Position numbers and translations under genes: made by a program. From positions 541,028-570,659 of the forward strand of contig NMRA01000271.1 of assembly GCA_002633005.1 (NCBI GenBank): a stretch of DNA of 29,632 nt, written 5' to 3'. The stretch comes from Phoronis australis (lineage: Eukaryota; Phoronida; Phoronidae). Below are positions 1-9,561 of this stretch, in pieces. Each line of letters opens with the position of its first letter. Position 1 is the stretch's first letter. The notes under the pieces were generated by a model. That model was given only the letters and a program-made list of their open reading frames with translations. It had not been told where the DNA came from and made no database searches.

Positions 1-39
1 GCCTTCCAGCCAGTCTAAAACAACGCTGTTGTATTTCAG

Positions 40-154
40 GTAAAGTCCTGCGCGACACGTTGCAGTTCTTAGCTCTCTTTGTGATCGCCTTCGATGCATT
101 CTTGGTCGGAATACACAATCTCTACAAGTTCTATCCCAATTCAACATTCTCTTC
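40..154 (+). CDS. TRPC-like: TRPC-family channel, internal exon: S5 segment (partial gene)
   Basis: This exon encodes the S4-S5 linker end and transmembrane helix S5 of a plasma-membrane non-selective cation channel. It starts after a pyrimidine-rich acceptor (AG at 38-39) with two bases of a split codon and then reads KVLRDTLQFLALFVIAFDAF, followed by LVGIHNLYKFY. That is the TRPC pattern (compare the family's 'LNQLYxYY' after S5). A sequon, Asn-Ser-Thr, sits at the start of the outer turret. The exon ends at 154 with two bases of a Ser codon before a consensus donor GTAAGT (155-160). The phase matches the acceptor at 5693 exactly (TC + A). Exons for the N-terminal ankyrin repeats and S1-S4 must lie upstream of the window. 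The first exon bases, GTAAAG, resemble a donor site (see findings). The TRPC assignment is firm; the paralogue is not resolved. Confidence 0.88.
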
Positions 155-819
155 GTAAGTGTTCTCTTCTGTGTTGCCAGTCTTCTCTTTTTGCATGCAG
201 ACTTTAAAATCAATGCAGACGTACTGATACCTATTTCAATCCCTGTTCTTTCTTTTCTCACGACATTCATTTCTCATTCTGGCGTAGAGATTTCATGGTG
301 AATTAATGCAAGAAGTGTTGATATCTTTCGGTGCACCACATGATAAAATTAGGATTTCAGCTGAGGATAAAATGGCCTGCATTTCAAATAAACTGTGGTT
401 GTTTTACTCAATAGAACGATGCCTTATGAGACGGTTTATAAGACCTACAGTCTTTAGCCATCATTCCTTTAAGCAAGACTAAACAAAGTTTGTTCAAAAC
501 GTCAGGTGCACTGGTGCACTGAGTGACATCAAAACTTATTGTAGTTCCTATTGTTGTAAACTGAAAGTGTTTCTCACAGACACCTTTATTAGAAACCACA
601 GTTGTATCCAATTTCTCTATTTTGGCTAAAATTGATGATTGCCGTAGAATAATAAGTGGCATTATTTAACAGCACATTTTTGGATTTTGAGTTACATGGG
701 AGATTTTCTTTAACATGTCTTATGATCTTATGAGTAGCAGTGTAGAATACTTCCTAACTGGGACATTTTCCTTGTATATGAATATGTAAATCTTGAACTA
801 GAGCGGAAGTTGAGATCGT

Positions 820-960
820 AAACATGTATAAATCTGGTCCGCACGCTACCTGTTGACCACATCATGTGACCTAATGGACAACTCCCCCGATCAGGACTCG
901 AACCCAGGACCTTCTGCTACCCGTGTGTAAGTAGTCTTCAGTGGATGGCACTGCGGTAGT
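820..960 (-). mobile_element. tRNA-derived SINE fragment (minus strand)
   Basis: On the minus strand the sequence contains GGTTCGAGTCC (894-904), an exact match to the RNA polymerase III B-box consensus GGTTCGANTCC. It is followed by a body ending in GCGTGCGGACCAGATTTAT. The same body reappears on the + strand at 1752-1798 with a few mismatches, which shows it is dispersed repeat sequence rather than a functional tRNA. No convincing A box or cloverleaf could be drawn. Confidence 0.55.
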
Positions 961-1751
961 TGCTGGATACGCCATCTTGTAATAAACGTGTCTACTAACG
1001 TGGTAGTTAATATTTAGCTGATCAAGCGAATGTGCACTTATCTGCACAGCGTTATGCTAACATGTTTTCAGGAATGGCATTGCAGACAATTTGCAGCCGA
1101 AAATTTTGATGTAATGACATTTTACCTTGTTTACTCGTTCAATTGTTTTGACCTCATTACTAACGTTCCCAAGTATTGGCTGACGGACTTAGGATACCTA
1201 ACCCACTTGCATTTGACGGCAGTGTTCTAGAAAGATGGCATGTTTTTGATCATTAACGCCGCTAACAGTAGAAAAGATGTAAATACAAAAGCTTACGTTT
1301 TGCTTAATTTAGATTGACCGGAGGCTATAGAATGCGAAAGATTATATTTCAGTATGATACTGATGAATCACGTGAAATTCCAGAAGTCCTCAAAGCTAAG
1401 CTGAGACAACTCTGGAATCCAATATTAGAACACTTCCATTTCAATAGCCACGCACAACAGCTGTTAGAGATATTTGAAAGTTTCCTGGCAGACCTGCGTA
1501 GCCATGCTGACAATTGCGAATTTGGCAACTTGAAAGATCTGAGAAAAGCAGTTATAAGGGTGGCTTATCATGAACAATAGATAGAAGTGCTCCGGGAACC
1601 CGACCTCACCCTCCAAGTGGCCATTAGGCCGTTGCTCTTCGATTTTGGGTATGGTGAAATATTTCAGCAAGTTCATGCCTGATAACCCCCCAGTCAACTA
1701 GGTGTCACTATGTAGACACTCTAGAAATCCAATCAGAATTTAAGATCATTC

Positions 1752-1798
1752 GGTAGCTTGATGTGGTCATCAGGTGGCGTACGGACCAGATTTATGTA
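1752..1798 (+). mobile_element. SINE body fragment, inverted relative to the copy at 820-960
   Basis: GATGTGGTCATCAGG followed by GGCGTACGGACCAGATTTAT matches the reverse complement of about 829-875 with roughly five differences. It lacks the B-box part, so it is a 5'-truncated copy. Confidence 0.5.
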
Positions 1799-1923
1799 GT
1801 TACATGTACCAATTTCACAAGGCACGTAGTCGAGCATACAGTGGGTGCATCTCTAACATTTGAATCAACCTCTCCATGTTGCTCTATATTATCGCATAGC
1901 GAATATTTGTATGATTAGTTCAT

Positions 1924-2679
1924 TTTTATGCGCCCATCTATTCAGGTGTGGCCACATTATGCCGGCATTCCCATATATCTATCGGATGTCTGCTGTTATG
2001 TCGCCAAAACCCTTTGATGGATATTTGTCAAATTCTGCAGACATATAGGTATTTCTATTTAAGTATCGGACGGCACAAGCAAATTTTTGGACGGATTCAA
2101 TTACCGCTGAGCACCTTAGGGGCAGTTTCGTTTTTTACTTTGAGATTTGCGTGAAATTCTGGCATACAGGTTTTCATTATAGAGATGACAAAACCTAATT
2201 TTCAGACGAAACGAACTCTACGTTATATGAACCCTCTGGGGGCCATTTTTATTATTTTAATTTGTTATTTGGTATCCAGTCCTCTAATACGAGTCGTAAT
2301 TAGATTCCCATGACAGTGTGTTCCTGTTGGGATGATCATGACTGACTTAGTCCATACTGATCCAACTACTGTGGTGCCCCCTAGTGGTTGGGGAGAATAC
2401 ACCGGACATTGATTTTGGAATGAGTATAACCACCATGGGGTCCCCTTGTGTCAATTCTTGTGTGAACCATTCTATGTCAAGCTGATGGATGGTCACAAAA
2501 TTTGTGAAGTAAATTTCAACCAAAGAAGCAACAGAACTTGCTTTGTTACAGATAGATTTGATTGATGCTATGCCCCCTAGTGGCATTATTTAATATTGCA
2601 TTGTTCATAAACACGACCAGGAGCTTGCCATTTGCAGTGCAATCGTGGGTGTGTATCATTGCGTTGGCGATGTTCTTGT
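1924..2679 (+). mobile_element. Old Helentron-like element with ~144-bp internal repeats (copy 0)
   Basis: A diverged member of the family better preserved at 9562-11278 and 27109-28537. The head TTTTATGCGCCC follows a T at the left edge. It is followed by degenerate monomers, including a CTCF-like core at 2374-2387 and a near match at 2570-2583. The tail (about 2610-2679) has GCCATTTGCAGTGCAATCGT and a 3' hairpin CATTGC-GTTG-GCGATG a few bases before the TTCTTGT end. The hairpin sequence differs from the other copies but still pairs. Confidence 0.6.
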
Positions 2680-5600
2680 AGCTTTTTGTTGGGGTATGTT
2701 ATTTTGATTCTCATATGTACAACCTTTTAAGTTGACAATCATCTTTTAAGATGATAAAAGGATATATCAAACCCTATTCTCCAAAATTGGCAATTGTTAC
2801 AATATTTCACGTGTCTCGCACAATACCCTATCTTCATTTTCGGGGAACTTCCAGTACGAAATATATACCTGTAGCAAAAAAATAGATTTAACAGAACCAC
2901 CTTGGAACGGCACAACCGCTTGGATATTTGTTTACTACTTATCCAAGGTCAAAGGTTACAGGGCGGTAACTCAAATCGAATCTCCCACCAAGTACAGAGC
3001 AGCTTTGTAAGTACTCTCCGTCCTTTCATTCACTGAGTCGCCATGATAGAGTCAACGACGGAGGTGTACTTACGGTGCCGGGGAAAACAATGTAGTTTTG
3101 ATCCTAAGAGAGTTGTGCGTCTACATACGACCGTTGAGAGCGAATGCTACGAGTCGCCTCACGCCCGTGTAGTCATGAACACAGCAAGTTGTAAAATGAT
3201 AGATCCTCACCCAAATTCCTTAATTCAATAAGTAAATTGACATTTCGCTTTTTCGATCTCATGCTAACGACTCGATTTCTGTTGTCATTTTCTTACATGG
3301 TTTCATATTGATCCCGGCATGTGATGTGTACAGGCTAAATAACATTGCAATGTGACCTACTCTTAAAGTCCTTCTCTCACGCGTTGTTAACCCTTATTAC
3401 ATGGTTAGAAGATGTTATAAGGATCCAAGAAGTACCTACCCCATAACTAATACACGATCCGTACTCGAAAACAGTTTAAATGAACGCGCCACTCACGATT
3501 CGCACCCGAAAAAACACCGCCATCGAACTTGCCGCGAACCCGGAAGTACAATTCATTCAGGAACCCAGGACGAGAAAACGCCGTCAGTGCGACTGGAGCA
3601 GTGCCTGTACTGTTACCAGCCAGCAAACGGGGATAAAAAAAAAATCGACAGCGCGCCTTAATTTTGATAAAATCAAACTACGGACAATTTTATGGAATTT
3701 GCTGAAGAAATGTGGCGAATAAATTTTGACAGAAATTATTTTGCTAGACTCGGGACCGCAGCCTATCGGACCCGGCGCGGATCGAGACCAGACACTGGCG
3801 AACGGTAAATGCATGCGGTTGCAAGCTGTTTTGTCGAAGTAAAATGGTCAAATGATAAATGCTGCATATATTCAAAGGTAGTTTCAGACACTTGCATGAA
3901 ATTACGGGGTGGTTAGTCCTGTGTCACACTGCTGGCCACAAACACAAAAAACACGAAAATTGAACAAAGTTTCTTTTTTGTAGCAACGTTTGTCAAAATG
4001 TATCAACGTTAAATCTTCACAAATTACAAAGTAGCCGATTGAACATGCCTTTCAGTTCAGCAAAAGTCGACATTGTAGGTGCCGCCAGAAATGAGACGAA
4101 GTCCAACGGGAATTGTGAGCACATTTATCACTTAATGAGTAACAACTGCGAGGGTGAAATTTGGTGAACACTGCTAAATCGTGCAGAATAGTAAGTAAAG
4201 ATATGTCTAACTAAATTTCACCGTAATTTGTTGGCGAAAACAATTTACACAAAGTTTTAAACTCGTAACTCATCCCGCTGTCCTCCAATATGGCCGACGC
4301 GATCCAAACAAAGTGACCCAAATTTCGCCACAAAACTTGCAATAACTTTACAGTGCTTGCCCCGATTTTGATACTTTTCGATTTTTACTGAGTAGAATGT
4401 ACTACCTTTCCGATGATAGCAAAGTACTATTTCAAAACGAGGAAAAAATGAAACCAAAAAAAATTGGTTCGACCCATATTGGTTCCTAGGTTCGACCCGC
4501 CTACGTAAGGAACTAAACACCAATGCTATTTTAACATACTAAGTACGCGTAACAAAAAAATCAACGACCACTAACTACAAACTATAAATACACTACATAT
4601 GCAAACGAATCACGGTATATTACTAATAAAACAAAATAATGAAGACTTTTCGAGCAAGCCATAGCACATTCAGTTACAAGGAAAAAATGGCGGCGTTCAG
4701 GACAAGTTCCTGAACTGATGAGCCGGAAATGTGGGTACGGAAATAACCGATGACAACCGGTACTCATACGCTCAGAGAGAAGGGTCAAATACTGTTAAAA
4801 AATCGCTTTTGACAAGAAAGGCGAAAAGAGTATAAAGAAAGGGTGTCGAAAATAAGAATTTATGTAGTAAGTATTTTCGGATACTGGAACCACATGGGCA
4901 GTTTGCAAGAAGGACTTTAAGTAGGTCAAATAACAGTAAAAGTTGGTCTTACCTCGCGGATGAGGACGGCACTTTTTAATGATAATTAAGCTACAAATTC
5001 AGATGACATTGCGATTGAATGTTGAAATACCTAACATGGAAGGCATTTATAGGTCATATTTACCAAAAACAAGCTTTCACCGAATAATTATCCGATTACT
5101 GAGATTTTCACTCGTCCCAGAATAATCGGCTTTTTCTTTGCTTCGGCTTTATTTGAACTTAGGAACTCGAGTTCTCAAAAACGGCTTGGTGGGATTCGCT
5201 GAAACTTTCTAAACTTAATATTTATACATCAATCTCAAAAACATTTTTATGATTCTTGATGAAAAGGGCTTGTTTTTGCGTAATGTAACAAAGACGAATA
5301 CGACTTCTGTTTTTTTCAAAAAATGCTTGTAAACGTTTTGCGATTTGATATGTCATAGAAACTAATCGAAAGGACTAATTGAAAATTCCGAACATCGTTT
5401 TTGAGGTAACTTGTGAAGCTTTTACTTCAAAGAGGTTTAATTAAAATCGACGGAGGGTTTATTTTCTTATGAATGTACCTTTCTTAAAAATGAAAATTTG
5501 TCTTGTTAACGTAATAACAATAATGGTAATACATACAAAGCATGTTTTATATTTCCTGTTCGTTTTTCTTTCAGAAAATATTTACTTTTACTAGTTGACA

Positions 5601-5692
5601 AAGCTTATTTTTTAGATGTACTAGTTAGAATGGAGGACACTAAATAAGGTTTGAGATAACTTTAACTTTATGAGATTTCCTTGTATCAACAG

Positions 5693-5888
5693 ATTCGGTG
5701 GCTCATTTGATAACCTGTTTTGGGGAGTGTTTGCCATGACGGACAGAGATTCGACCAGTTTCAACTCGCAACAGGCTGTGGTTGAAGCTGTAGGCTTCTT
5801 GATGTTTGGAACATTCCATGTGTTAATTGTCATCATGTTACTCAACATGCTTATTGCTATGCTGTCGACGTCCTACGAAACCACTGAA
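5693..5888 (+). CDS. TRPC-like: TRPC-family channel, exon: pore helix, filter and S6
   Basis: This exon encodes the ion-conducting part of the channel. After the Ser codon completed across the intron it reads FGGSFDNLFWGVFAMTD, containing the LFW pore-helix motif conserved in TRPC channels, then a short outer loop. S6 follows: VVEAVGFLMFGTF, then HVLIVIMLLNMLIAMLSTSY. The 'LLNMLIAM' string is the TRP family S6 signature. Acceptor AG is at 5691-5692 and donor GTAAGT starts at 5889. The exon ends in phase 0, matching exon 7779. The reading frame opens upstream of 5693, but the acceptor and phase set the true start. An oddity is FAM where TRPC3/6/7 and TRPC4/5 have FGL in the filter region. Confidence 0.92.
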
Positions 5889-6669
5889 GTAAGTGTTGAC
5901 GTTTGATCGTACAATATGCCCAGAATGTTGAAAGTCATTTGATTTTCAGAACTCAAATTTTTGGGGTTGAGAGTACTTTTCTGCTTGTGCCTGAGACAGG
6001 GCTGGTCAAAATGTTGTGCCAGTATAAATAGGCTAGAGGTTTGTTGAAGTAGAGCAATATATTTCAGATATGATGTTACATCACCACCTGAAACCGGTTT
6101 TAAGAAATTATGGGTGAAAGTTGTGCACTTATTATTATAACTTATTTTCCAAATGATTTTTTTTCAGTATGATTTCAAGTTTTTTGAATGTGAAGATGTA
6201 TTGTCTTGTATGTGTTTTACTGCAATTGTGCCTAGTGAAAAGAAAAATATTAGCTAATCTCAGATTGTCTGTAGAAGTTTAAATGACGAGTGCTTGCTTG
6301 GAATGTAAGGTGGAGTGACAGATAGCGTTGTACCTTTTTGATGACTTACGTGTAGTGCTCTCTATTGAGTGTCTGTACCAACACAGACTATAGTACATGT
6401 TGTCTATAATCTATGGTACCATGCAATATTTTCAATTGATGATACTAGGTGGGTGTGTGGACGACAGTTCGTCTTATGCGTTCATAACTGAGTGACCTCT
6501 AATTTCACCGAGGAACAAATTGAGATGAATTTCCTAACGATATGTTGTCTGAATCAAAAGTTGTCTTTTGTGGCGGAAGGTGGATTTGTTGGTGCTTTGA
6601 TTACTCCCAGTACGTTTCGGTACATGAGACTATCTATATTACTGGGTTCCATTTAAATGACGAAAATAC

Positions 6670-7186
6670 TAAGTGAAGATCCCTTTCGAAACCAAACAAC
6701 CGCACGTTGATGTAGTAATGTGTACATCCGTTTCGCCCATATCTCACGGACTTGATTCTCCACCGGGTGTGCCCTCTATCATTCAGTTGTAGAATGAAGT
6801 GATAAAAATAGTACCGTGGATTCCCTAATGTCGGGGGAATCCCATAACTGATCTGAATACAATGCAGGTAGATCAAGTCCAGGATCTCTGTTAAGACTAG
6901 GTCTGTGGACTTGGATCTCAATTGCTTCTCGTACCCTGCGCTTCCAATTCTCTGGGTGTAGACTTAATGTACTGAACTCCTCATCAAAGATCTGGTGATG
7001 GAGATCTCTGGCATGCTCTTGGGCAGCAATAATAGGTCTGCGGTTGGGGTTGCAATGATCCTTAACCCTGGTCGATAACTGGCGACCCGTATCACCGATA
7101 TAGTTGTCAGTACACTCACCGCACTTGTATTCGTAGATCATCACCACACCTGTCGAAGGGCGGTGACACATCTTTCACTGATGGGA
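6670..7186 (-). mobile_element. Penelope-like element 3' fragment, left arm of inverted pair
   Basis: The minus strand carries the 3' part of a Penelope-like retroelement: the GIY-YIG endonuclease end and the untranslated tail. Its inner end (7163-7186) is perfectly complementary, over 24 bases, to 7223-7246, so the two fragments face each other across a 36-base spacer. Similarity with the right arm continues outward to about 6670. No reverse transcriptase sequence is present; both copies stop just upstream of the endonuclease domain. Confidence 0.72.
6779..7171 (-). pseudogene. GIY-YIG endonuclease domain of a Penelope-like element (5'-truncated)
   Basis: A 130-codon open frame on the minus strand. 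It shows the Penelope-type GIY-YIG layout: a GIY-like MIYEYKCGEC with a CxxC pair, then DNYIGDTGRQLSTRV with the YIG motif and the catalytic-type Arg. His residues follow (KDH, EHARDLHH), then a Trp-Lys-Arg-Arg segment (NWKRRVREAIEIQ) and the LNRDPGLDLPALY end motif. In intact elements this domain nicks target DNA for priming by the upstream reverse transcriptase. Here the reverse transcriptase is missing, so it is a remnant even though the domain itself is open. The Met at the start is arbitrary, since the real protein would continue upstream. Confidence 0.72.
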
Positions 7187-7188
7187 AG

Positions 7189-7545
7189 ATGGTCAAAGTA
7201 TTTAACACTAGTCGGTCCATTCTCCCATCAGTGAAAGATGTGTCACCCGCCCTCGAGAGCTGTGGTGTGATTTACGAATGCATGTGTGGTGAGTGTGCTG
7301 ACAACTATCGAGGTGAGAAAGTTCGTCAGTTATCGACCAGGGTTAAGGATCATTGTAACTCCAGCCTTGGAACCTTTACTGCTGTTCAGAGAGATCTCCA
7401 TCAAAAGATCTCTGTCGTGGACCTCAGTATATTAAGTCTACACCCACAGAAGTGGAAGATCAGGGTACGAGAAGCAACTGAGATCCAAGTCACAGACCTG
7501 GTCTTAATAGGAAATCTTGGACTTGATCTACCTGCATTGTATTAA
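7189..7545 (+). pseudogene. Degraded GIY-YIG endonuclease domain (second copy)
   Basis: An open frame of 118 codons aligning with the minus-strand copy from about residue 23: GVIYECMCGECADNYRGEKV, then RQLSTRVKDHCN, then QKWKIRVREATEIQ and GLDLPALY. The YIG motif is changed to YRG and the following DTG is lost, so it cannot be a working nuclease. A segment around the EHA-like His region is shortened. The first ~22 residues (spacer and inverted flank) are not part of the domain. Confidence 0.68.
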
Positions 7546-7715
7546 GATCTGTTGTGCAACCTCCCCCAACATTAGGGAATCTCCGTTAGTGTTTTTATCG
7601 TTTTATTCTACAACTGAACGACAGAGGGCAAATCTTGTGGTGAGATATGGATACAACGGCAGCACACTGCCCACATCTAGGTACGGTTCTGTGGCTCCAA
7701 AAGGGATGAGTATCG
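7223..7715 (+). mobile_element. Penelope-like element 3' fragment, right arm of inverted pair
   Basis: A second copy of the same 3' fragment on the + strand. It begins at the same internal point as the left arm (7223-7246 pairs perfectly with 7163-7186) and runs through the endonuclease into the tail. It ends about 60 bp before exon 3 of the channel gene. It is noticeably more decayed in coding potential than the left arm. Confidence 0.7.
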
Positions 7716-7778
7716 GTACAAGAGTACCGGGTGTGCAACAACAGCTTTGACCCACGACCTGTCCGCACTTTCTTACAG

Positions 7779-7955
7779 GAGAGGAAAGACGTAGAGTGGA
7801 AGTTCTCCCGCGCAGGGCTGTGGCTGGACTATATTCTCAAGGGCGAAACGCTTCCCGTGCCTTTCAATATCATTCCTACCGTGAATTCCGCCATCCGCAT
7901 ATGTATCCAACTCAAGGCTCTTTGTGGTTGTGGTGCCAAACTTGCTCGGCGGAGG
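7779..7955 (+). CDS. TRPC-like: TRPC-family channel, exon: TRP box and TRP domain
   Basis: Fifty-nine codons in phase 0 at both ends. The exon begins ERKDVEWKFSRAGLW, which is TRP box 1 (family form EWKFAR), followed by LDYILKGETLPVPFNIIP. The LPxPFN string is TRP box 2 of TRPC channels. A Cys/Arg-rich segment (LKALCGCGAKLARRR) completes the exon. The TRP helix runs along the inner membrane face and couples S6 to the cytosolic domains. The acceptor is CTTACAG ending at 7778. The donor I chose is GTACAT at 7956, weaker than the donors of the other exons, but its phase fits exon 15751. Because the exon is 177 bases and 0-0 in phase, skipping it would keep the frame and delete the whole TRP box. 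Confidence 0.9.
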
Positions 7956-7976
7956 GTACATGTATGTGCTGTCATC

Positions 7977-8281
7977 TGTTTTTTATTCAGGGTTTGGTCA
8001 TGATGTAGTGTTATAACACAGAGCTACCGCAGACCAAGAGCTATGAGTATTGAATGCAAATTTGCACAGCTCATAGCTCATGTCTGCCGTGGAAAATGAA
8101 TGAACCGTGAGGATTTTGCCACGTGAGAAGTTTGTTTTATTCAGGATTGAATCGTGATCTAGTGTTATACTTTATGACTACCACAAACAAAGAGCTACGT
8201 GTCTCAAATTTAAATTAGCTCAGCTCATAGCTCATGTCTGTGAGAAATGTGAACCGTGAGGATTTTGCTGCATGAGGACGT
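7977..8281 (+). repeat. Two tandem copies of a ~155-bp repeat with internal hairpin
   Basis: The unit starting about 7977 (TTTTATTCAGG...) recurs from about 8132. Both copies have TAGTGTTATA, an AGAGCTA...CTCATAGCTCATGTCTG inverted motif, and GAACCGTGAGGATTTTGC at the end. In the first copy GAGCTATGAG and CTCATAGCTC are exact inverted repeats. A partial inverted echo (AAAATCCTCA) follows at about 8325. No coding potential. Confidence 0.65.
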
Positions 8282-8374
8282 GAAAGGATCGTCTTCGTTG
8301 CTGGACTCTTTTACCTGACAATCAAAAATCCTCACAGCTTGCGTGTGATTTGAGCTATGCGCTTTGCCAATTAA

Positions 8375-8452
8375 CGTATTTGCCGTAATAACCGCCCGTG
8401 CCCCTGTAAGCGCCCCCCACGTGTTTTCAGACTTTGCTAAAATAAGCGCCCA
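8375..8452 (-). repeat. Terminus-like fragment related to the 3' end of repeat X
   Basis: CGTATTTGCCGTAATAACC followed by GCCC resembles the reverse complement of the X 3' end at 12873-12958 (CGTATTCGCCATAATAACC, ACCC). AATAAGCGCCC occurs again near the other edge. It could be the other terminal inverted repeat of a large X element spanning 8375-12958, or a solitary fragment. Confidence 0.4.
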
Positions 8453-9389
8453 GTCCATGAACCTGTACTTGCGAAAAATGCCTTACCTACAGTCCTAAAA
8501 TTCTACAGTAACGTCTTCAATTTATCAATAATATCCTACAGTGCTGAAAAAAATCATTGTGCGTGGAATTTGTAGACCATGAGCCTCGCCGCTATGTCAG
8601 TATTTAGCCGTGACTATACAGTTCAAACTTCCGCCATGCCTCAAAATAAACACAAAAGTTCTGCTGATATTGTGAGGACCAATGGTCTGGCCTTTCTCAA
8701 CAGAAGAGTGTAGTTGTCTACGGGATTGCTTTTTAGATATTTCCCGCTTTCAACAGGAATCCAAATTTCTTTGTAGGCCTACACGTGAAAACCGCGAATC
8801 GAAGGCTAATAAAAAGCTTGGCCAGTGTTAAAAGCACGTGGCCAGGAAGCGCGTGCTACATACATGAACCTGTCATCAAAAGCATTAGTCTGGAACTATC
8901 CATTCATGAAACAGGTAGCATAGCATCGGCAAGAAATGAATATTGGCACTATTTCCCACAGTTTCTCATACTATAAAAAATGTTTGCATTATTTTTAGGT
9001 TGAATTGTTTGGTATTTTTATGCATAATATCTGATAAAATGACCACTGAAAGTGAATGCTTACACACCCTTACACAGAAAAATAACTGTCAGATAGTTAC
9101 ATGTACGTACGCATCCAGCAACACGGCGACTAGTATGGGCCTTACCGAGACAAATGTCGAACGTTTTTAGCACATGAGACCGCAAGTGCTGAATGAAACA
9201 CACTCTGGTTTAAGCCTACTGCTTGTGCAAATTTCTTTCAGATACAATACACATCTAGCTCGTTACATTGCGTGGCTCTGGCCAAAAGACGGTCTCTTCT
9301 CTGGCAAATGAACTCTGGTGACGCGCACGTGCTCGCTTACTCACAAATGAAGACAACTTCAAAACAAATGCCACGTGACAACAACGTGT

Positions 9390-9561
9390 GTTCGTCCAGA
9401 CATTTTCTCATGTTGCCGATCAAGTATAGAATGCACAATGTAGCACAGATTTGTACTTAAACCTGCCGCGATCCCGACTTCATGGGAACTTAGAAATCTT
9501 ACGGACGCTACTTGGAAAACTTAAGAGGATTTCAGGTAATTTGCTTGAGTCGAAACTGTAT
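9390..9561 (+). repeat. Repeat X, copy 1, left part
   Basis: Homologous to 17990-18154: shared strings include GTTCGTCCAGACATTTT, CTCATGTTGCCGATCA and AGGATTTCAGGTAATTTGCT, ending CGAAACTGTAT. In copy 2 the sequence continues uninterrupted into the part found here at 11279. The two parts of copy 1 were therefore separated by the element at 9562-11278. Confidence 0.7.

Larger units (their letters stand above)
155..5692 (+). other. Intron 1 of the TRPC-like gene
   Basis: A 5538-bp phase-2 intron with GTAAGT donor and CAACAG acceptor. It contains two SINE fragments in opposite orientation (about 820-960 and 1752-1798) and an old Helentron-like element (1924-2679). The stretch 161-800 is AT-rich with no recognised element. 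The stretch 2680-5690 is AT-rich to moderately GC-rich (3440-3830) with no recognised gene, RNA or repeat. Short open frames here (for example 408-662 minus, 4257-4523 minus) have no recognisable domain. An 88-codon open frame at 1314-1580 is noted separately as unassigned. Confidence 0.8.
5889..7778 (+). other. Intron 2 of the TRPC-like gene
   Basis: A 1890-bp phase-0 intron. The first ~780 bases (5889-6665) hold nothing I recognise. The remainder is almost entirely the head-to-head pair of Penelope-like 3' fragments (about 6670-7186 and 7223-7715), leaving about 63 bases before the acceptor TCTTACAG at 7771-7778. Confidence 0.8.

Noticed and set aside
408-662. 84-codon minus-strand frame in intron 1 containing GVCEKHF
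   Set aside because: A single C-x2-H-F match without the rest of a THAP or zinc-finger pattern. No repeat relatives in the window and no splice or terminus support.
894-904. Possible functional tRNA gene around the B box
   Set aside because: No acceptor stem, anticodon arm or A box could be matched, and the adjoining sequence recurs as a dispersed repeat.
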